Below are positions 1-9,974 of a stretch of 64,000 nucleotides of DNA, one piece after another (within the stretch, counting starts at the first letter, position 1; the number at the start of each line of letters is the position of its first letter). Source of the DNA: Fusobacterium sp. (lineage in GTDB: Bacteria > Fusobacteriota > Fusobacteriia > Fusobacteriales > Fusobacteriaceae); contig NZ_JAWDXO010000012.1 of assembly GCF_032477075.1 (NCBI RefSeq), forward strand, positions 56,530 to 120,529. The letters run 5' to 3'. The notes below the pieces were generated by a model. The model was not told the DNA's origin and ran no database searches. It was given only the letters and a program-made list of their open reading frames with translations. Position numbers and translations under genes: made by a program.

Positions 1-3000
1 TGTCAGGCTCTTCATTTATATTCCCCTGAATAACTTTTTCCCAATTTATCCCACCATACAGGACTGCTTTATTCCCATCTTTATCATACACAGTATAGAA
101 CAGTGTAGTTCCTGCTCCAAATCCAAATGATGGATAAGTAGAATCAAAAGTATAATCTAAATCTCCAAATTTTAAGTATCTTGTTACATTGTTATGAGAA
201 TAAACAAAATTCATATTAGACATAAGTACTAACTTATCAGAAAATTCATGATTATAATATCCTCCAATATATAAATTATCCATATCTGCCTTGCCATTTG
301 TTCCACCATCAAATTTTACTTTTCCTTTTGATCCTCCATACACAAGTCCTATTCTTCCATTAGAAAGTATCTGTTTTTCTGTTATTCCTAAAATTCCATT
401 TTCATCATATTTTACATCCATAAGTCCACTTAATTTATGATGATTATTTATATATGCTATATCCTGATCATATGAACTTACAGGTCTGTTTCTTGTTGTA
501 TCCCTTGACAATGTTCTATTTTTCATAACTCCTGTTAAAGTCCTTGAATTAATAACTGTCAAATCTGGGATATATCCATGTATTCCTCCTGATAACTGTG
601 TAAGAGCCCCAGTGAATTCTCCTGCGTTTAAAGTACTTAATAGGGCTACACCTTTCTGAAAATCTCCACTTGCTGTATATTGTTCATTATCCAGTACATC
701 TGCAAAGTTTCTTAATTGAGATTTTGTCATAACTTTACTATAGTCATTTTTAGTTACTTGAAGATTTCCATCACTGTCAATTTTATATTCCCATACTGCT
801 GTATCTCCAAAGTTTGCATTGTTAACATCAAGAGTTATTCCACCAAGCATATCTTTTAAATTAAATTCTTTCTGCCCATTTGTTGAAGTAAAAGCAAGTT
901 TCATATCTCCTGCTAATACTAAATTATCAGCACTTACCAAAGGTATACCTGCTGCTTGATTTGCTAAATCAATTACAACACTGGAATTATCTATAGAAAG
1001 AGCTCCAGATGAAGTTATATTTGATGAGCTTAAATAACTTTCTGTTCCTGAATTATACCCTAGAGATATTACTGAATCACTAATATTTGAATTATTTCCT
1101 CTAATTACAGAAATATTTTCATAACCGCTTATATTTAATCCTGAATATGAGGCATTATCTAAAACAAGAACATCTATTCCTGTGCTTCCAACTATTTTTC
1201 CAATTATAGATGACCCAGAAGTAATATTTCTAGATGTATTCTCACTTTTAAGAATAAGAGTATTATTTGTATCTTTTGAAGATTCAATAGCTATTCCATC
1301 TTCTCCAGCATCAATAGTTCCAGTATTTATAAAAGTACTTCCTCCTAGAACAACACCTTTTCCACTATTTACTTTAATAGTTCCTTTATTTTCTGCTGTT
1401 CCTTTTGCATTAAGCAAAAGTCCAACTGATTTTTCTCCATTTACATTAATTTTTCCATCTGAATTATTAATAAAATTATTATTATCTCCCTGATAAAAAA
1501 ATACTCCACTAGCTCCATCACTTACTTCTATAGTCCCGCTATTCTCTGCTGTTCCTCCATTTGAACCAAAAAATATTCCCTTTGAATTTGCTCCTGATGT
1601 AGTTATTGTTCCTGTTGAATTATTAGTAAATTTTCCTGATACCCCATGTACATATATTCCAGAAGCTCCTTCTGTTGCCTGAATATATCCATTATTTATT
1701 GCTTCTCCAGCATTTACCTGTATTCCTTTTGAGTTTGTTCCTATTACAAATATTCCTTTTTCTTCTGATGAACTATTTGTAAATTTAGCATTTGCATTAT
1801 TTACCTGTACACCTATTGCTCCTGCTTCTTCTGCAGCTGTTCCGCCAACTATTATTGTTCCTTCATTTTCTGCTGTTCCTTCTAAATTTAGATATATTCC
1901 TTTTGATTCTGTTCCTAGTACTTGAATTTTATCTTTATTGGTAAATTTTCCTGCCTTAACAAATGTTCCTGTTTCTCCAAAGTATACTCCTATCCCTTTT
2001 TCTGTTACTGATATAGTTCCATTATTTTCTGCTGTTCCTCCACCTGAACCAAAAAATATCCCCTTTGAATTTGCTCCTGATGCAGTTATTACTCCTGTTG
2101 AATTATTAGTAAAACTTCCTTTTTTCCCCTCTCCTTCATTTACATATACTCCAGAAGCTCCTTCTGTTACCTCAATATATCCATCATTTATTGCTTCTCC
2201 AGCATTTACCTGTATTCCTTTTGAGTTTGTTCCTATTGCTTCTATTGTTCCTACTGAATTATTAATAAAGCTCCCTAATTCTCCATTTACATATACTCCT
2301 AAAGCTCCTTCTGTTGCTTGAATATTACCTTCATTTGTTGCTTTTCCAATATTTAACTGTATTCCTTGTGAGTTTGTTCCTGTTGCTTCTATTGTTCCTT
2401 TACTTTCATTTGTAAAATTAGCATCTGCATTATTTACCTGTACTCCTATTGCTCCTGCTTCTCCTGTAGCTGTTCCTCCTACAGCTATTTTTCCTTTATT
2501 TTTTGCTTTTCCAGACTTATTTAGAAATATTCCTCTTGATGATGTTTTTGTTGTAGTTCCCTCCTTTTCTGTCATTTCTTTTACAATTATAGAAGCTCCC
2601 TCATTATTTATAAAATTAGAACTTGCAATATCAAAATAAGCTCCAATTCCACCAGATAAAACTTCAATAGTGTTTGAATTTTCTATTTGTCCTGTTCCCT
2701 TTATAGTTATCCCTCTTACATCTAATCCATCAGCTTTTATAGTCCCCTGATTATTAAAAGTTACTGCTCCATTAGTTTGAATTGCAGTTATAACTGAAGG
2801 GGTTGCTTTTCTTTCTGACTTTGCCTCAATTGTTCCTAAGTTATTGAAACTTCCTTTAGTTAAGCTTATTCCTGTTCCACCTGTTACTTCTATTTTTCCA
2901 CCTGTTTCATTTTTAAAAACTGCAGCATCAGCATTATTATTAGTCATATCTATTCCTATTCCTGCAGTCACTTTTATTTCTCCACTATTTTCTATTTTTC

Positions 3001-3361
3001 CTACAGTAATATAAAATCCTTTTCCGCCATTTACTATTATTTTTCCATTTGTAGCATTTATAAATTCGGCAGTTGTTTTTGTTCCACCTTCTCCATCTTC
3101 TATTACTTTTCCAGCAAGTTGGAATATTGCTGTTCCTCCTTGAAGCTCACCTATAACTGTACCTTCATTTGTCACAGTTCCATTTGTTATATGAAGCCAT
3201 TTTCCAGTATTTACTGTTTGTTCTATCTTATTTATATAATCATTACCATTATTAATTGTTGTTGTTGAACCTTCATATTTTTCTAATTCTGTTGCTCCAT
3301 ATATTGCTATATTAGATATAACTATTAATGCTACTATCAGTAGTTTTTTCCTCTTCCCCAT
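1..3361 (-). CDS. Autotransporter adhesin (type V secretion), C-terminus cut by window edge
   Basis: The frame is open from an ATG with a GGAGG site 9 nt upstream to the left edge (1120 codons seen). Residues 1-22 form a signal peptide: a Lys/Arg-rich start, a hydrophobic core and a likely cut after YGA. Residues about 25-900 are a passenger of short repeats of the type GT-EN-GTI and V-GG-G, as in beta-helix autotransporter passengers. From about residue 920 the sequence becomes barrel-like, starting with ALTQLSGGIHGY and continuing with alternating aromatic strands up to the edge, so most of the translocator domain is present and roughly the last strands are missing. It would display a beta-helix on the cell surface. 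It starts 43 bp after the ABC binding-protein gene with no terminator between, so it may be the last gene of the uronide operon. The ligand cannot be read from sequence. Confidence 0.85.
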   Translation of the reverse strand, partial: MGKRKKLLIVALIVISNIAIYGATELEKYEGSTTTINNGNDYINKIEQTVNTGKWLHITNGTVTNEGTVIGELQGGTAIFQLAGKVIEDGEGGTKTTAEFINATNGKIIVNGGKGFYITVGKIENSGEIKVTAGIGIDMTNNNADAAVFKNETGGKIEVTGGTGISLTKGSFNNLGTIEAKSERKATPSVITAIQTNGAVTFNNQGTIKADGLDVRGITIKGTGQIENSNTIEVLSGGIGAYFDIASSNFINNEGASIIVKEMTEKEGTTTKTSSRGIFLNKSGKAKNKGKIAVGGTATGEAGAIGVQVNNADANFTNESKGTIEATGTNSQGIQLNIGKATNEGNIQATEGALGVYVNGELGSFINNSVGTIEAIGTNSKGIQVNAGEAINDGYIEVTEGASGVYVNEGEGKKGSFTNNSTGVITASGANSKGIFFGSGGGTAENNGTISVTEKGIGVYFGETGTFVKAGKFTNKDKIQVLGTESKGIYLNLEGTAENEGTIIVGGTAAEEAGAIGVQVNNANAKFTNSSSEEKGIFVIGTNSKGIQVNAGEAINNGYIQATEGASGIYVHGVSGKFTNNSTGTITTSGANSKGIFFGSNGGTAENSGTIEVSDGASGVFFYQGDNNNFINNSDGKINVNGEKSVGLLLNAKGTAENKGTIKVNSGKGVVLGGSTFINTGTIDAGEDGIAIESSKDTNNTLILKSENTSRNITSGSSIIGKIVGSTGIDVLVLDNASYSGLNISGYENISVIRGNNSNISDSVISLGYNSGTESYLSSSNITSSGALSIDNSSVVIDLANQAAGIPLVSADNLVLAGDMKLAFTSTNGQKEFNLKDMLGGITLDVNNANFGDTAVWEYKIDSDGNLQVTKNDYSKVMTKSQLRNFADVLDNEQYTASGDFQKGVALLSTLNAGEFTGALTQLSGGIHGYIPDLTVINSRTLTGVMKNRTLSRDTTRNRPVSSYDQDIAYINNHHKLSGLMDVKYDENGILGITEKQILSNGRIGLVYGGSKGKVKFDGGTNGKADMDNLYIGGYYNHEFSDKLVLMSNMNFVYSHNNVTRYLKFGDLDYTFDSTYPSFGFGAGTTLFYTVYDKDGNKAVLYGGINWEKVIQGNINEEPD
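1540..2490 (-). repeat. Imperfect intragenic repeats in the autotransporter passenger
   Basis: A block beginning near 1540 recurs about 483 bp further on, near 2022, with long runs of near-identity (for example around 1561-1640 versus 2044-2123, and the segment around 1690-1750 versus 2175-2235). A third, weaker copy of the sub-block follows near 2290-2490. They encode the repeating GT-EN-GTI units of the beta-helix. Confidence 0.75.
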
Positions 3362-3404
3362 TCTTTTTTACCTCCACACATGGTATATATTTTTATAAGT
3401 ATTT

Positions 3405-4967
3405 CTATTTCATAAATCTATCATATGCTGTCTTTTGTATCTCTTTTGATCTTTGCAACCCTATTGTATCCAGCCTTTTTATATATCCAGCCCAGTCTTT
3501 TTCCACATCAGATACTCCTAACAGCCAGATTTGAGCCATCTCTTCTGATACAGAACGAAGCTGTGATTCTATTTTTAATAATTCTTTCATTTCAGCCTTT
3601 GTATATTTTAAAATAGGCATTGGTTCTTCAATAACTCCACTATTCATATATTTTTCCATAGCTTCTACTGTCACATCATCTGCCCATTGTTTTTCATTTT
3701 CAGCATCCTGAAACATTCCCAGTCTGTACTGTGCTCCAGTTTCTCTTATTACTGCCAGAGCATTTTTTCCTTCTGGATTTTTTAAAACTTTATCTGTAAA
3801 ATGAGGTTCTCCATCTATCATAGTGTATGTATCTCTCTCTACACCAAAATTCCATAATCTTCTTCCTTCTTCACTATACCAGAAATCAAAATACTTAATG
3901 ATTGTTTCAGGGTCTTTAGCCACTAAAGTTATTCCCCAACCTCCCATATATGTAGGTCTAGCATGGGAAGTTTTCCCATTTTCTTTATATTTTGGGGGTA
4001 ATATTACTGAAAAATCAAAATTTGGTATTATATCTTTAAGTTTTTCATTATATGATCCTGTACTTGAAAACCAGTCATTTGTAAATCCACCAAGATTATT
4101 ACTAAGCATATAGTCTCTTGAAGATAATCCCCTTGTAAATATTTCCTGATCTATCAATCCTTCTTTATACCATTTTGCAAGTTCTATCATGGCCTCTTTA
4201 TATTCAGGTTCAGAAGGTCCAAAAACAGGTTCTCCATTTTTTTCATACCAAGTAAACTGTACTTTAAATATATCTGTCAATGTTGCCATAATTTTTCTAT
4301 TTACATTAGCTCTAAGGAATAAGGGAACTTCATCTTTTTTTCCATTTTCATTTGGGTCCTGTTCCTTAAAAGCTTTTAATACTTTGTACAACTCTTCTGT
4401 TGTTTCTGGTTCTTTTAGTCCTAATTTTTCCAGCCAGTCTTTTCTTATATAGTATCCTTGAGAACAGCTCAAATTAAAATAGTCATTATAGTTTGGAATC
4501 ATATAGATATGCCCATCTGCTGCTATTGCATCTTTTTTATATCTAGGATTTTCTTCCCAGAATTTTTTTATATTTGGAGCGTATTTATCTATCAAATTCT
4601 CCAAAGGTATCACTCCTCCATCTATCCCTAATTTTTCCAGATCATCAGTCAGCTCATAAGCAATAATATCAGGAAGTATACCTGATGAAAGCATTAGATT
4701 AAATGCCTGCACTTCTTCACTTTGATTTTTAGAAGCTGTCCCTACCAATCTTACATTAGTCATATCAAAGGCTTTCTTGTATACAGGAAGTTCGCCATCA
4801 AAAGCCTTTCCCAGAAATATTCCAAATATAGTAAATTCCTTTGGTTGCTCAGTTATAACTGATCCTTCAAGTTTTCTTATGGGACCTTCTACTTTTTTCT
4901 CTTTTGTTCCACACCCAATAAAAAAAACTGCTATTAATATTCCATAAATAATATTTTTTAATTTCAT
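3405..4967 (-). CDS. ABC transporter solute-binding lipoprotein (uronide/GAG oligosaccharide importer)
   Basis: A 520-residue extracytoplasmic binding protein. The N-terminus is a lipoprotein signal with lipobox FIGC and acylated Cys19. The body resembles the large LplA/LipO-type family 1 oligosaccharide-binding proteins that pair with LplB/YtcP permeases. It would hold the substrate at the outer face of the inner membrane. It follows the two permease genes, the nearest 20 bp upstream, and the operon also holds KduI, KduD and a PL8 lyase. The predicted ligand is therefore an unsaturated glycosaminoglycan di- or oligosaccharide. An importer of this kind acting on unsaturated GAG disaccharides is known in Streptobacillus moniliformis, another fusobacterium. 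Substrate assignment is inference; the family call is firm. Confidence 0.88.
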   Translation of the reverse strand: MKLKNIIYGILIAVFFIGCGTKEKKVEGPIRKLEGSVITEQPKEFTIFGIFLGKAFDGELPVYKKAFDMTNVRLVGTASKNQSEEVQAFNLMLSSGILPDIIAYELTDDLEKLGIDGGVIPLENLIDKYAPNIKKFWEENPRYKKDAIAADGHIYMIPNYNDYFNLSCSQGYYIRKDWLEKLGLKEPETTEELYKVLKAFKEQDPNENGKKDEVPLFLRANVNRKIMATLTDIFKVQFTWYEKNGEPVFGPSEPEYKEAMIELAKWYKEGLIDQEIFTRGLSSRDYMLSNNLGGFTNDWFSSTGSYNEKLKDIIPNFDFSVILPPKYKENGKTSHARPTYMGGWGITLVAKDPETIIKYFDFWYSEEGRRLWNFGVERDTYTMIDGEPHFTDKVLKNPEGKNALAVIRETGAQYRLGMFQDAENEKQWADDVTVEAMEKYMNSGVIEEPMPILKYTKAEMKELLKIESQLRSVSEEMAQIWLLGVSDVEKDWAGYIKRLDTIGLQRSKEIQKTAYDRFMK

Positions 4968-4987
4968 AATTTCCCCCTGCTTTCAAA

Positions 4988-5872
4988 TTATCCTTTTACA
5001 GCTCCAAGTGTTACACCTTTTTTAAAGAATTTCTGTATAAATGGATATACTATCAAAATAGGTATAAGTGACATAGCTATTACAGCATAAATAATTGTCT
5101 GAGGAGATGTTGTACTGCTCATTGTTATAAGCTGACTTGCTTCTCCTGCCATATCCTTTTCTATTATCAGTTTTTTCAAAAATACCTGTAATGGTGCTTT
5201 GCTGTCATCTATAAGCAATACCATTGTCCAGAAATATCCATTCCATCTTGATACTGCATAAAACAGAGATACTGTTGTCAATGCAGATGTAGACAGAGGA
5301 AGATATATTTTTGTCATTATCTGAAATTGAGAAGCTCCATCTATTCTTGCTGATTCTTCCAGAGATTTTGGAACTGCTTCAAAGAATGACTTCAAAATTA
5401 TAACATTAAAGGTATTAACTGCAAATCCTAAAATTACTCCTGTATAGCTATTTATAAGTCTTAAATCTCTGAAATTAAGATATTTCGGAATTATTCCAGG
5501 ATCAAACCACATAGTCATTATTACTAAAAGTGTAATGGTTTTTCTATATTTCAATTCAGGTTTAGACAAGACATATGCCCCTGTTATTGTGAATATCATA
5601 CTTACAGCAGTTCCTACAACTGTTATAAATATTGAATTCCCATATGCACGCCACATTCCTGTTAAAGCCATTGCACTTTTAAATGACTCCATTGTAAATC
5701 CCTTAGGAAAAAGTGTTACTGCCCCTGACTCTACTAAATAAGGTTTACTAACTGCTGCTGAAAAAACATATATGATTGGATAGATAAATATCGCAGCAAA
5801 TACAGCAAGAAGTGCATAATTTGCTATATTAAATACTTTTTCATCCATTTCCATTTTGATTCTGTTTTTCAT
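4988..5872 (-). CDS. ABC sugar permease, YtcP/MalG type
   Basis: An inner-membrane permease with about six hydrophobic segments. The EAA loop that docks on the ATPase is visible as SARIDGASQFQIMTKIYLPL in the second half. I chose the ATG at 5872 because a GAGGAGG site precedes it by a few bases; an upstream in-frame codon at 5896 would overlap the previous gene by 7 nt and begins before that site. The C-terminus ends in the GAVKG tail common to YtcP-type subunits. It would form the translocation pore with the LplB-type subunit encoded just upstream. Confidence 0.9.
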   Translation of the reverse strand: MKNRIKMEMDEKVFNIANYALLAVFAAIFIYPIIYVFSAAVSKPYLVESGAVTLFPKGFTMESFKSAMALTGMWRAYGNSIFITVVGTAVSMIFTITGAYVLSKPELKYRKTITLLVIMTMWFDPGIIPKYLNFRDLRLINSYTGVILGFAVNTFNVIILKSFFEAVPKSLEESARIDGASQFQIMTKIYLPLSTSALTTVSLFYAVSRWNGYFWTMVLLIDDSKAPLQVFLKKLIIEKDMAGEASQLITMSSTTSPQTIIYAVIAMSLIPILIVYPFIQKFFKKGVTLGAVKG

Positions 5873-5889
5873 TTTGCTCCTCCTCAAAA

Positions 5890-6798
5890 TTACCAAAGAC
5901 TTGACTGAGTAACTTTTTTACTCCATTTATTTGCGCTATATACAAGAATAAATCCTACCAGAGCGTTAAATAATCCAACTGCTGTTGCAAGTCCAAAATC
6001 CTGCATAAGCATTCCCGTTCTGTATACATATGTACTTATTACATCTGCTGTGGAGTATGTAGCTGGCTGGTATAAAAGAAGAACTGTTTCAAATGCTACA
6101 TTGAGCATACTTCCAACTTTTAGTACCAGCATAACTACAATAGTAGGAATAATGGCAGGTATTGTTATATGCCTTAATTGCTTAAATTTATTTGCCCCAT
6201 CTATTTTAGCTGCTTCATATAGCTGTTCATCCACTGATGTAAGAGCTGCCAGATATATGACAGCATTGAATCCTGTTGTTTTCCAGATATTTAATCCTGT
6301 AAATATTCCTCTGAAAAATTCTGGCTTTGATAAGAAATATACTTTTTCAAATCCTAATTTTTCCATTATTACATTTACAACTCCTGTACTTGGTGACAAT
6401 ACATTTATTGTAATACCAGTGGCTACCACTATTGCTATGAAGTAGGGAATAAATGAAGCTGTCTGTACAATAGATTTAAAATATTTATTTTTTACTTCAT
6501 TGAGCATCAAGGCTATAAGTATAGCAAAAGGAAATTCCAGACATAAACTATATAAATTTAACATCAATGTATTTTTTAAAGTTGCATAGAAATATGGACT
6601 TGTAAGAAATTCCTTAAAGTTTCTAAACCCCACCCATTCACTTCCAGATATTCCTCTGAAAAGATTATAGTCTTTAAATGCTATTAATAACCCATACATT
6701 GGTTTAAACATAAATACTGCATACCAGATAATAAATGGAAGCAATATCAAATAAAGCATTTTTTGATCTCTGTCAAAACCATTTATCTTAATCTTCAT
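5890..6798 (-). CDS. ABC sugar permease, LplB/MalF type
   Basis: A 302-residue inner-membrane permease starting with a short cytoplasmic segment and then a strong hydrophobic helix (LYLILLPFIIWYAVF). The EAA loop reads AAKIDGANKFKQLRHITIPA. A GGAGG-like site precedes the ATG. It lies 11 bp after the ATPase gene and directly before the second permease, the usual order for CUT1 oligosaccharide importers. The substrate is inferred from the operon to be a uronide oligosaccharide. Confidence 0.9.
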   Translation of the reverse strand: MKIKINGFDRDQKMLYLILLPFIIWYAVFMFKPMYGLLIAFKDYNLFRGISGSEWVGFRNFKEFLTSPYFYATLKNTLMLNLYSLCLEFPFAILIALMLNEVKNKYFKSIVQTASFIPYFIAIVVATGITINVLSPSTGVVNVIMEKLGFEKVYFLSKPEFFRGIFTGLNIWKTTGFNAVIYLAALTSVDEQLYEAAKIDGANKFKQLRHITIPAIIPTIVVMLVLKVGSMLNVAFETVLLLYQPATYSTADVISTYVYRTGMLMQDFGLATAVGLFNALVGFILVYSANKWSKKVTQSSLW

Positions 6799-6809
6799 AT
6801 TCCTTCCTC

Positions 6810-7940
6810 CTATAGTGTGATATTTTCTTCTGTCTCTGCATCAAATATATGAATTTTATCTACATCAAAATAAAATCTTCCCTTTTCTCCATACTTTGTT
6901 CCTTCACTTTTTCTTGCTTCTATTCTTGAAGTAAACTCATATCCATCTATATCAAAATATATAAATTCTTCATTTCCCATGTATTCAACAATACTCACTT
7001 TTCCTTCTAAGAAATTTTTCTCATATCCTTCTGGATGAGTTATTGTATTTCCAATATTTTCAGGTCTTATTCCCAGATAAACTTTTTTTCCCATATAACC
7101 CTTTACTTTTTCTCCCATTTCTTCAGGAAGAACTACATATTTACTTGAACCAAATATAAATATTACATTCTCTCCATTAGTTTCAATAGCTCCTTCAATA
7201 AAGTTCATAGCTGGGCTTCCTATAAATCCTGCTACAAATTTATTTTTTGGGTGATTATATAGATTTAAAGGTGTATCTACCTGCATTATTTTTCCATAAT
7301 TCAAAACACATATTCTATCTCCCATAGTCATAGCTTCCACTTGATCATGTGTTACATATATCATTGTAGCTGTCTGCCCTTCTGCTTTTAATTGCTTATG
7401 GAGCTGTGTTATTTTTACTCTCATTGCTACTCTCAATTTAGCATCAAGATTAGATAATGGTTCATCAAAAAGAAATACATCTGGTTTTCTTACTATTGCC
7501 CTTCCCACAGCAACTCTTTGTCTTTGACCTCCTGACATTTCTTTTGGTTTTCTATCCAATAAAGATGTTATTTCAAGTTTTTCAGCTGCTTCTCTTACTC
7601 TTTTATCTATCTCTCCAACTGAGGTCCTTGCCATTTTTAGTCCAAAAGCCATATTATCATATACTGTCATATGAGGATAAAGTGCATAGTTCTGAAATAC
7701 CATTGCTATTCCTCTATCTTTTGGTGGAAGATTATTTACCATTTTATCTCCTATCCAGATTTCTCCTCCTGTTATCTCTTCCAGTCCAGCAACCATTCTG
7801 AGAGTTGTCGATTTGGCACATCCAGATGGACCTACAAACACCATAAATTCTCCATCTTTTATTTCCAAATCTATTCCATGCACAGCTTTAAATCCATTAG
7901 GATATAACTTTTCCACTTTTTTCAATATAACTTCTGCCAT
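6810..7940 (-). CDS. ABC transporter ATPase, MalK/UgpC/MsmX type
   Basis: A 376-residue nucleotide-binding subunit. Walker A GPSGCAKST is near residues 37-45; the signature MSGGQRQRVAVGRA and Walker B VFLFDEP follow, then the D-loop SNLDAKLR and the switch His in YVTHDQ. The last 130 residues are the TOBE-type regulatory domain typical of sugar importers. The ATG at 7940 is preferred because GGAGGGAAGG lies just before it; the in-frame ATG at 7955 sits inside that site. Having its own ATPase suggests this importer does not depend on a shared MsmX. Confidence 0.92.
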   Translation of the reverse strand: MAEVILKKVEKLYPNGFKAVHGIDLEIKDGEFMVFVGPSGCAKSTTLRMVAGLEEITGGEIWIGDKMVNNLPPKDRGIAMVFQNYALYPHMTVYDNMAFGLKMARTSVGEIDKRVREAAEKLEITSLLDRKPKEMSGGQRQRVAVGRAIVRKPDVFLFDEPLSNLDAKLRVAMRVKITQLHKQLKAEGQTATMIYVTHDQVEAMTMGDRICVLNYGKIMQVDTPLNLYNHPKNKFVAGFIGSPAMNFIEGAIETNGENVIFIFGSSKYVVLPEEMGEKVKGYMGKKVYLGIRPENIGNTITHPEGYEKNFLEGKVSIVEYMGNEEFIYFDIDGYEFTSRIEARKSEGTKYGEKGRFYFDVDKIHIFDAETEENITL

Positions 7941-8017
7941 TTTCCTTCCCTCCATAATTTTATATTAGAATATTTTTCTAAACCCCTATTTTTAAAAAAC
8001 TATTTTAATATAAATCT

Positions 8018-8058
8018 ATTTGAAGAGAATGACTTATTTTCCAATCATTCTCTCAAAT
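8018..8058 (-). terminator. Intergenic hairpin between kduI and the ABC ATPase gene
   Basis: Arms at 8018-8032 and 8045-8058 pair almost perfectly around a 12-nt loop. On the minus strand it is followed by A/T-rich sequence but no immediate T-run, so it may act as a partial terminator or an mRNA-stability hairpin that sets the ratio of enzymes to transporter. Confidence 0.45.
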
Positions 8059-8068
8059 ATTTATTTAA

Positions 8069-8905
8069 TTATCTAATATCTTTCATTGCTATATGATCCA
8101 TATCTGTAAATGTCTGGTTTTCTCCTACCATTCCCCAAATAAATGTATAATTGCTTGTTCCCACTCCTGAATGAATTGACCATGATGGAGAAATAGCTCC
8201 CTGTTCATTTCCTATTACTATATGTCTAGTTTCTGTTGGTTCTCCCATTAAATGAAAAACTCTTGTTTCAGGCTGCATATTGAAATAGAAATAAACTTCC
8301 ATTCTTCTCTCGTGAGTATGACAAGGCATTGTATTCCACATATTATTTGGCTCTAATACTGTCATTCCCATTAAAAGCTGACAAGATTTACATACAGCTG
8401 GATGAACATACTGGAATATAGTTCTTTCATTTGAATTTGATAAGCTACCTAATTTTACTGGATTAGCCTTTTCTATATCTATTTTTACAATAGGATAAGT
8501 CATATGTGCTGGGGCTGAATTTACATAAAATTTAGCTGGTTCATTTTCATTATCAGAAATGAAAACTAATTCCTTAGAACCCATACCAACATATAATCCA
8601 TCTTTTGGATTCATTTTATATTCAACTCCATCTATAATTATCTTACCTGCTCCTCCAATGTTTATTACTCCAAGTTCTCTTCTTTCTAAGAAAAATTCAG
8701 ATCCTAATTCTTTACTTCCTTCTAGTCTCACCTCTTTCTTAACAGGCATAATTCCTCCTGCTATTATTCTATCTACATGAGAATATGTTAAAGCTGGCTC
8801 ATCTGCTGTAAATATTGTTTCTATAAAATAATGTTTTCTTAACTCTTCTGTTGTATAATGCTTTGAATCCTCAGGGTGATTTGCATATCTTACATCTAAT
8901 TTCAT
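8069..8905 (-). CDS. kduI: 5-keto-4-deoxyuronate isomerase (KduI/DhuI)
   Basis: Interconverts 4-deoxy-L-threo-5-hexosulose uronate and 3-deoxy-D-glycero-2,5-hexodiulosonate (EC 5.3.1.17), the step after unsaturated uronic acid is released from pectin or glycosaminoglycans. The length (278 residues) matches E. coli KduI. The zinc ligands fall at the same positions as in that enzyme: His196, His198 and Glu203 in [14 protein letters not shown], and His245 in WSIHSG. Cytosolic, no signal peptide. The start has GAGGAGG upstream. It lies 32 bp after kduD in the same operon. With a PL8 lyase nearby it may work as DhuI on GAG-derived uronate; the unsaturated glucuronyl hydrolase (GH88) that should feed it is not in the window. 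Confidence 0.95.
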   Translation of the reverse strand: MKLDVRYANHPEDSKHYTTEELRKHYFIETIFTADEPALTYSHVDRIIAGGIMPVKKEVRLEGSKELGSEFFLERRELGVINIGGAGKIIIDGVEYKMNPKDGLYVGMGSKELVFISDNENEPAKFYVNSAPAHMTYPIVKIDIEKANPVKLGSLSNSNERTIFQYVHPAVCKSCQLLMGMTVLEPNNMWNTMPCHTHERRMEVYFYFNMQPETRVFHLMGEPTETRHIVIGNEQGAISPSWSIHSGVGTSNYTFIWGMVGENQTFTDMDHIAMKDIR

Positions 8906-8937
8906 TAATATTTCCTCCTCAAATTTTTAATTCAATA

Positions 8938-9711
8938 CTATCTTACTAACCATCCACCATCTACAGCTAAAATATGTCCATTTATATAATCAGATGCTTT
9001 ACTTGCAAGGAATACTACTGCTCCCATTAAATCAAATGGATCAGCCCATTTTCCAGCAGGTATTCTTCCTAATATCTCTGCATTTCTTTTTTCATCAGCT
9101 CTTATAGGTTCTGTATTCGCTGTTTTTATATATCCTGGTGCTATTGCATTTGTCTGAATATTATGTACAGCCAATTCATTAGCAAAAGCTTTAGTTATTC
9201 CTGCCACTCCATGTTTACTTGCTGTGTATGGAGGAACAAATTTCCCTCCTTGAAATGAAAGCATAGAAGCTATATTTATTATTTTTCCTCCTCCATTTTT
9301 TACCATTACTTCAGCTGCCGCTTTACTTAAAAAATATACAGAATTAAGATTTATATTCATTACTGCATCCCAATCTTCATCTTTATATTCCAGTAGTGGG
9401 GCTCTTCTTATTGTCCCTGCATTATTTACTAAAATATCTATTTTCCCATATACTTTTATACACTCTTCTACTACATTTTTAATTTGAGCTCTATCTGTAA
9501 GATCAGCTTGGAAAAACTCTATTTTTACTCCCTCTTTTTCAGCCATTTCTCTTGTTGAATCCCAATCTCTGTCATATGTTACTACAAATAGATCTGCTCC
9601 AGCTTTTGCCAAAGCTACTACATATCCTTGACCCAAACCTGTATTTCCACCTGTTACTATTGCTGTTTTTCCTTTTAATGAAAAAAAGTTCATTGAAAAT
9701 TCATCTAACAT
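8938..9711 (-). CDS. kduD: 2-dehydro-3-deoxy-D-gluconate 5-dehydrogenase (KduD/DhuD), SDR family
   Basis: Reduces the KduI product to 2-keto-3-deoxygluconate using NAD(P)H. A classical short-chain dehydrogenase of 257 residues: the cofactor motif TGGNTGLGQG is near residue 20, NNAG near residue 96, and the catalytic Ser plus YTASK lie around residues 145-165. The strong AAGGAGG before the ATG at 9711 supports that start over the internal Met. It sits directly upstream of kduI. The KDG kinase and KDPG aldolase needed to finish the pathway are not in this window. Confidence 0.92.
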   Translation of the reverse strand: MLDEFSMNFFSLKGKTAIVTGGNTGLGQGYVVALAKAGADLFVVTYDRDWDSTREMAEKEGVKIEFFQADLTDRAQIKNVVEECIKVYGKIDILVNNAGTIRRAPLLEYKDEDWDAVMNINLNSVYFLSKAAAEVMVKNGGGKIINIASMLSFQGGKFVPPYTASKHGVAGITKAFANELAVHNIQTNAIAPGYIKTANTEPIRADEKRNAEILGRIPAGKWADPFDLMGAVVFLASKASDYINGHILAVDGGWLVR

Positions 9712-9782
9712 TTTGCCTCCTTAAAGATTTTATTTTTATATTTTTTATTATTTTTTGTTCTTTAACAAAACTTATTTTTTTA

Positions 9783-9810
9783 TTTTTATACACTTATTAT
9801 TGTATGTCAA
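9783..9810 (-). promoter_or_regulatory. Candidate promoter for kduD-kduI-ABC genes
   Basis: A perfect TTGACA on the minus strand at 9810-9805 lies about 95 bp before kduD, with A/T-rich TATAAA/TAAAAA choices 14-16 bp downstream. The -10 box is weak, so this is a tentative call. The 260-bp gap around it holds no other gene. Confidence 0.35.
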
Positions 9811-9974
9811 TTATTACATAATCTATTATCTCTGTAAATCTTCAATTTTAAATCTACAATTTTCTATCTCTTTATTTTTTGAAATTTTCATCATTATTTT
9901 TTAATATTTCCTATATAAAAATACTATATTTAAAATATAAATTTAAATTTTAACTCGATTTTATTTTTTATTCG

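Noticed and set aside
1540..2490. A CRISPR-like repeat array
   Set aside because: The repeats are imperfect, irregular in spacing, and lie in an open reading frame of a beta-helix passenger.
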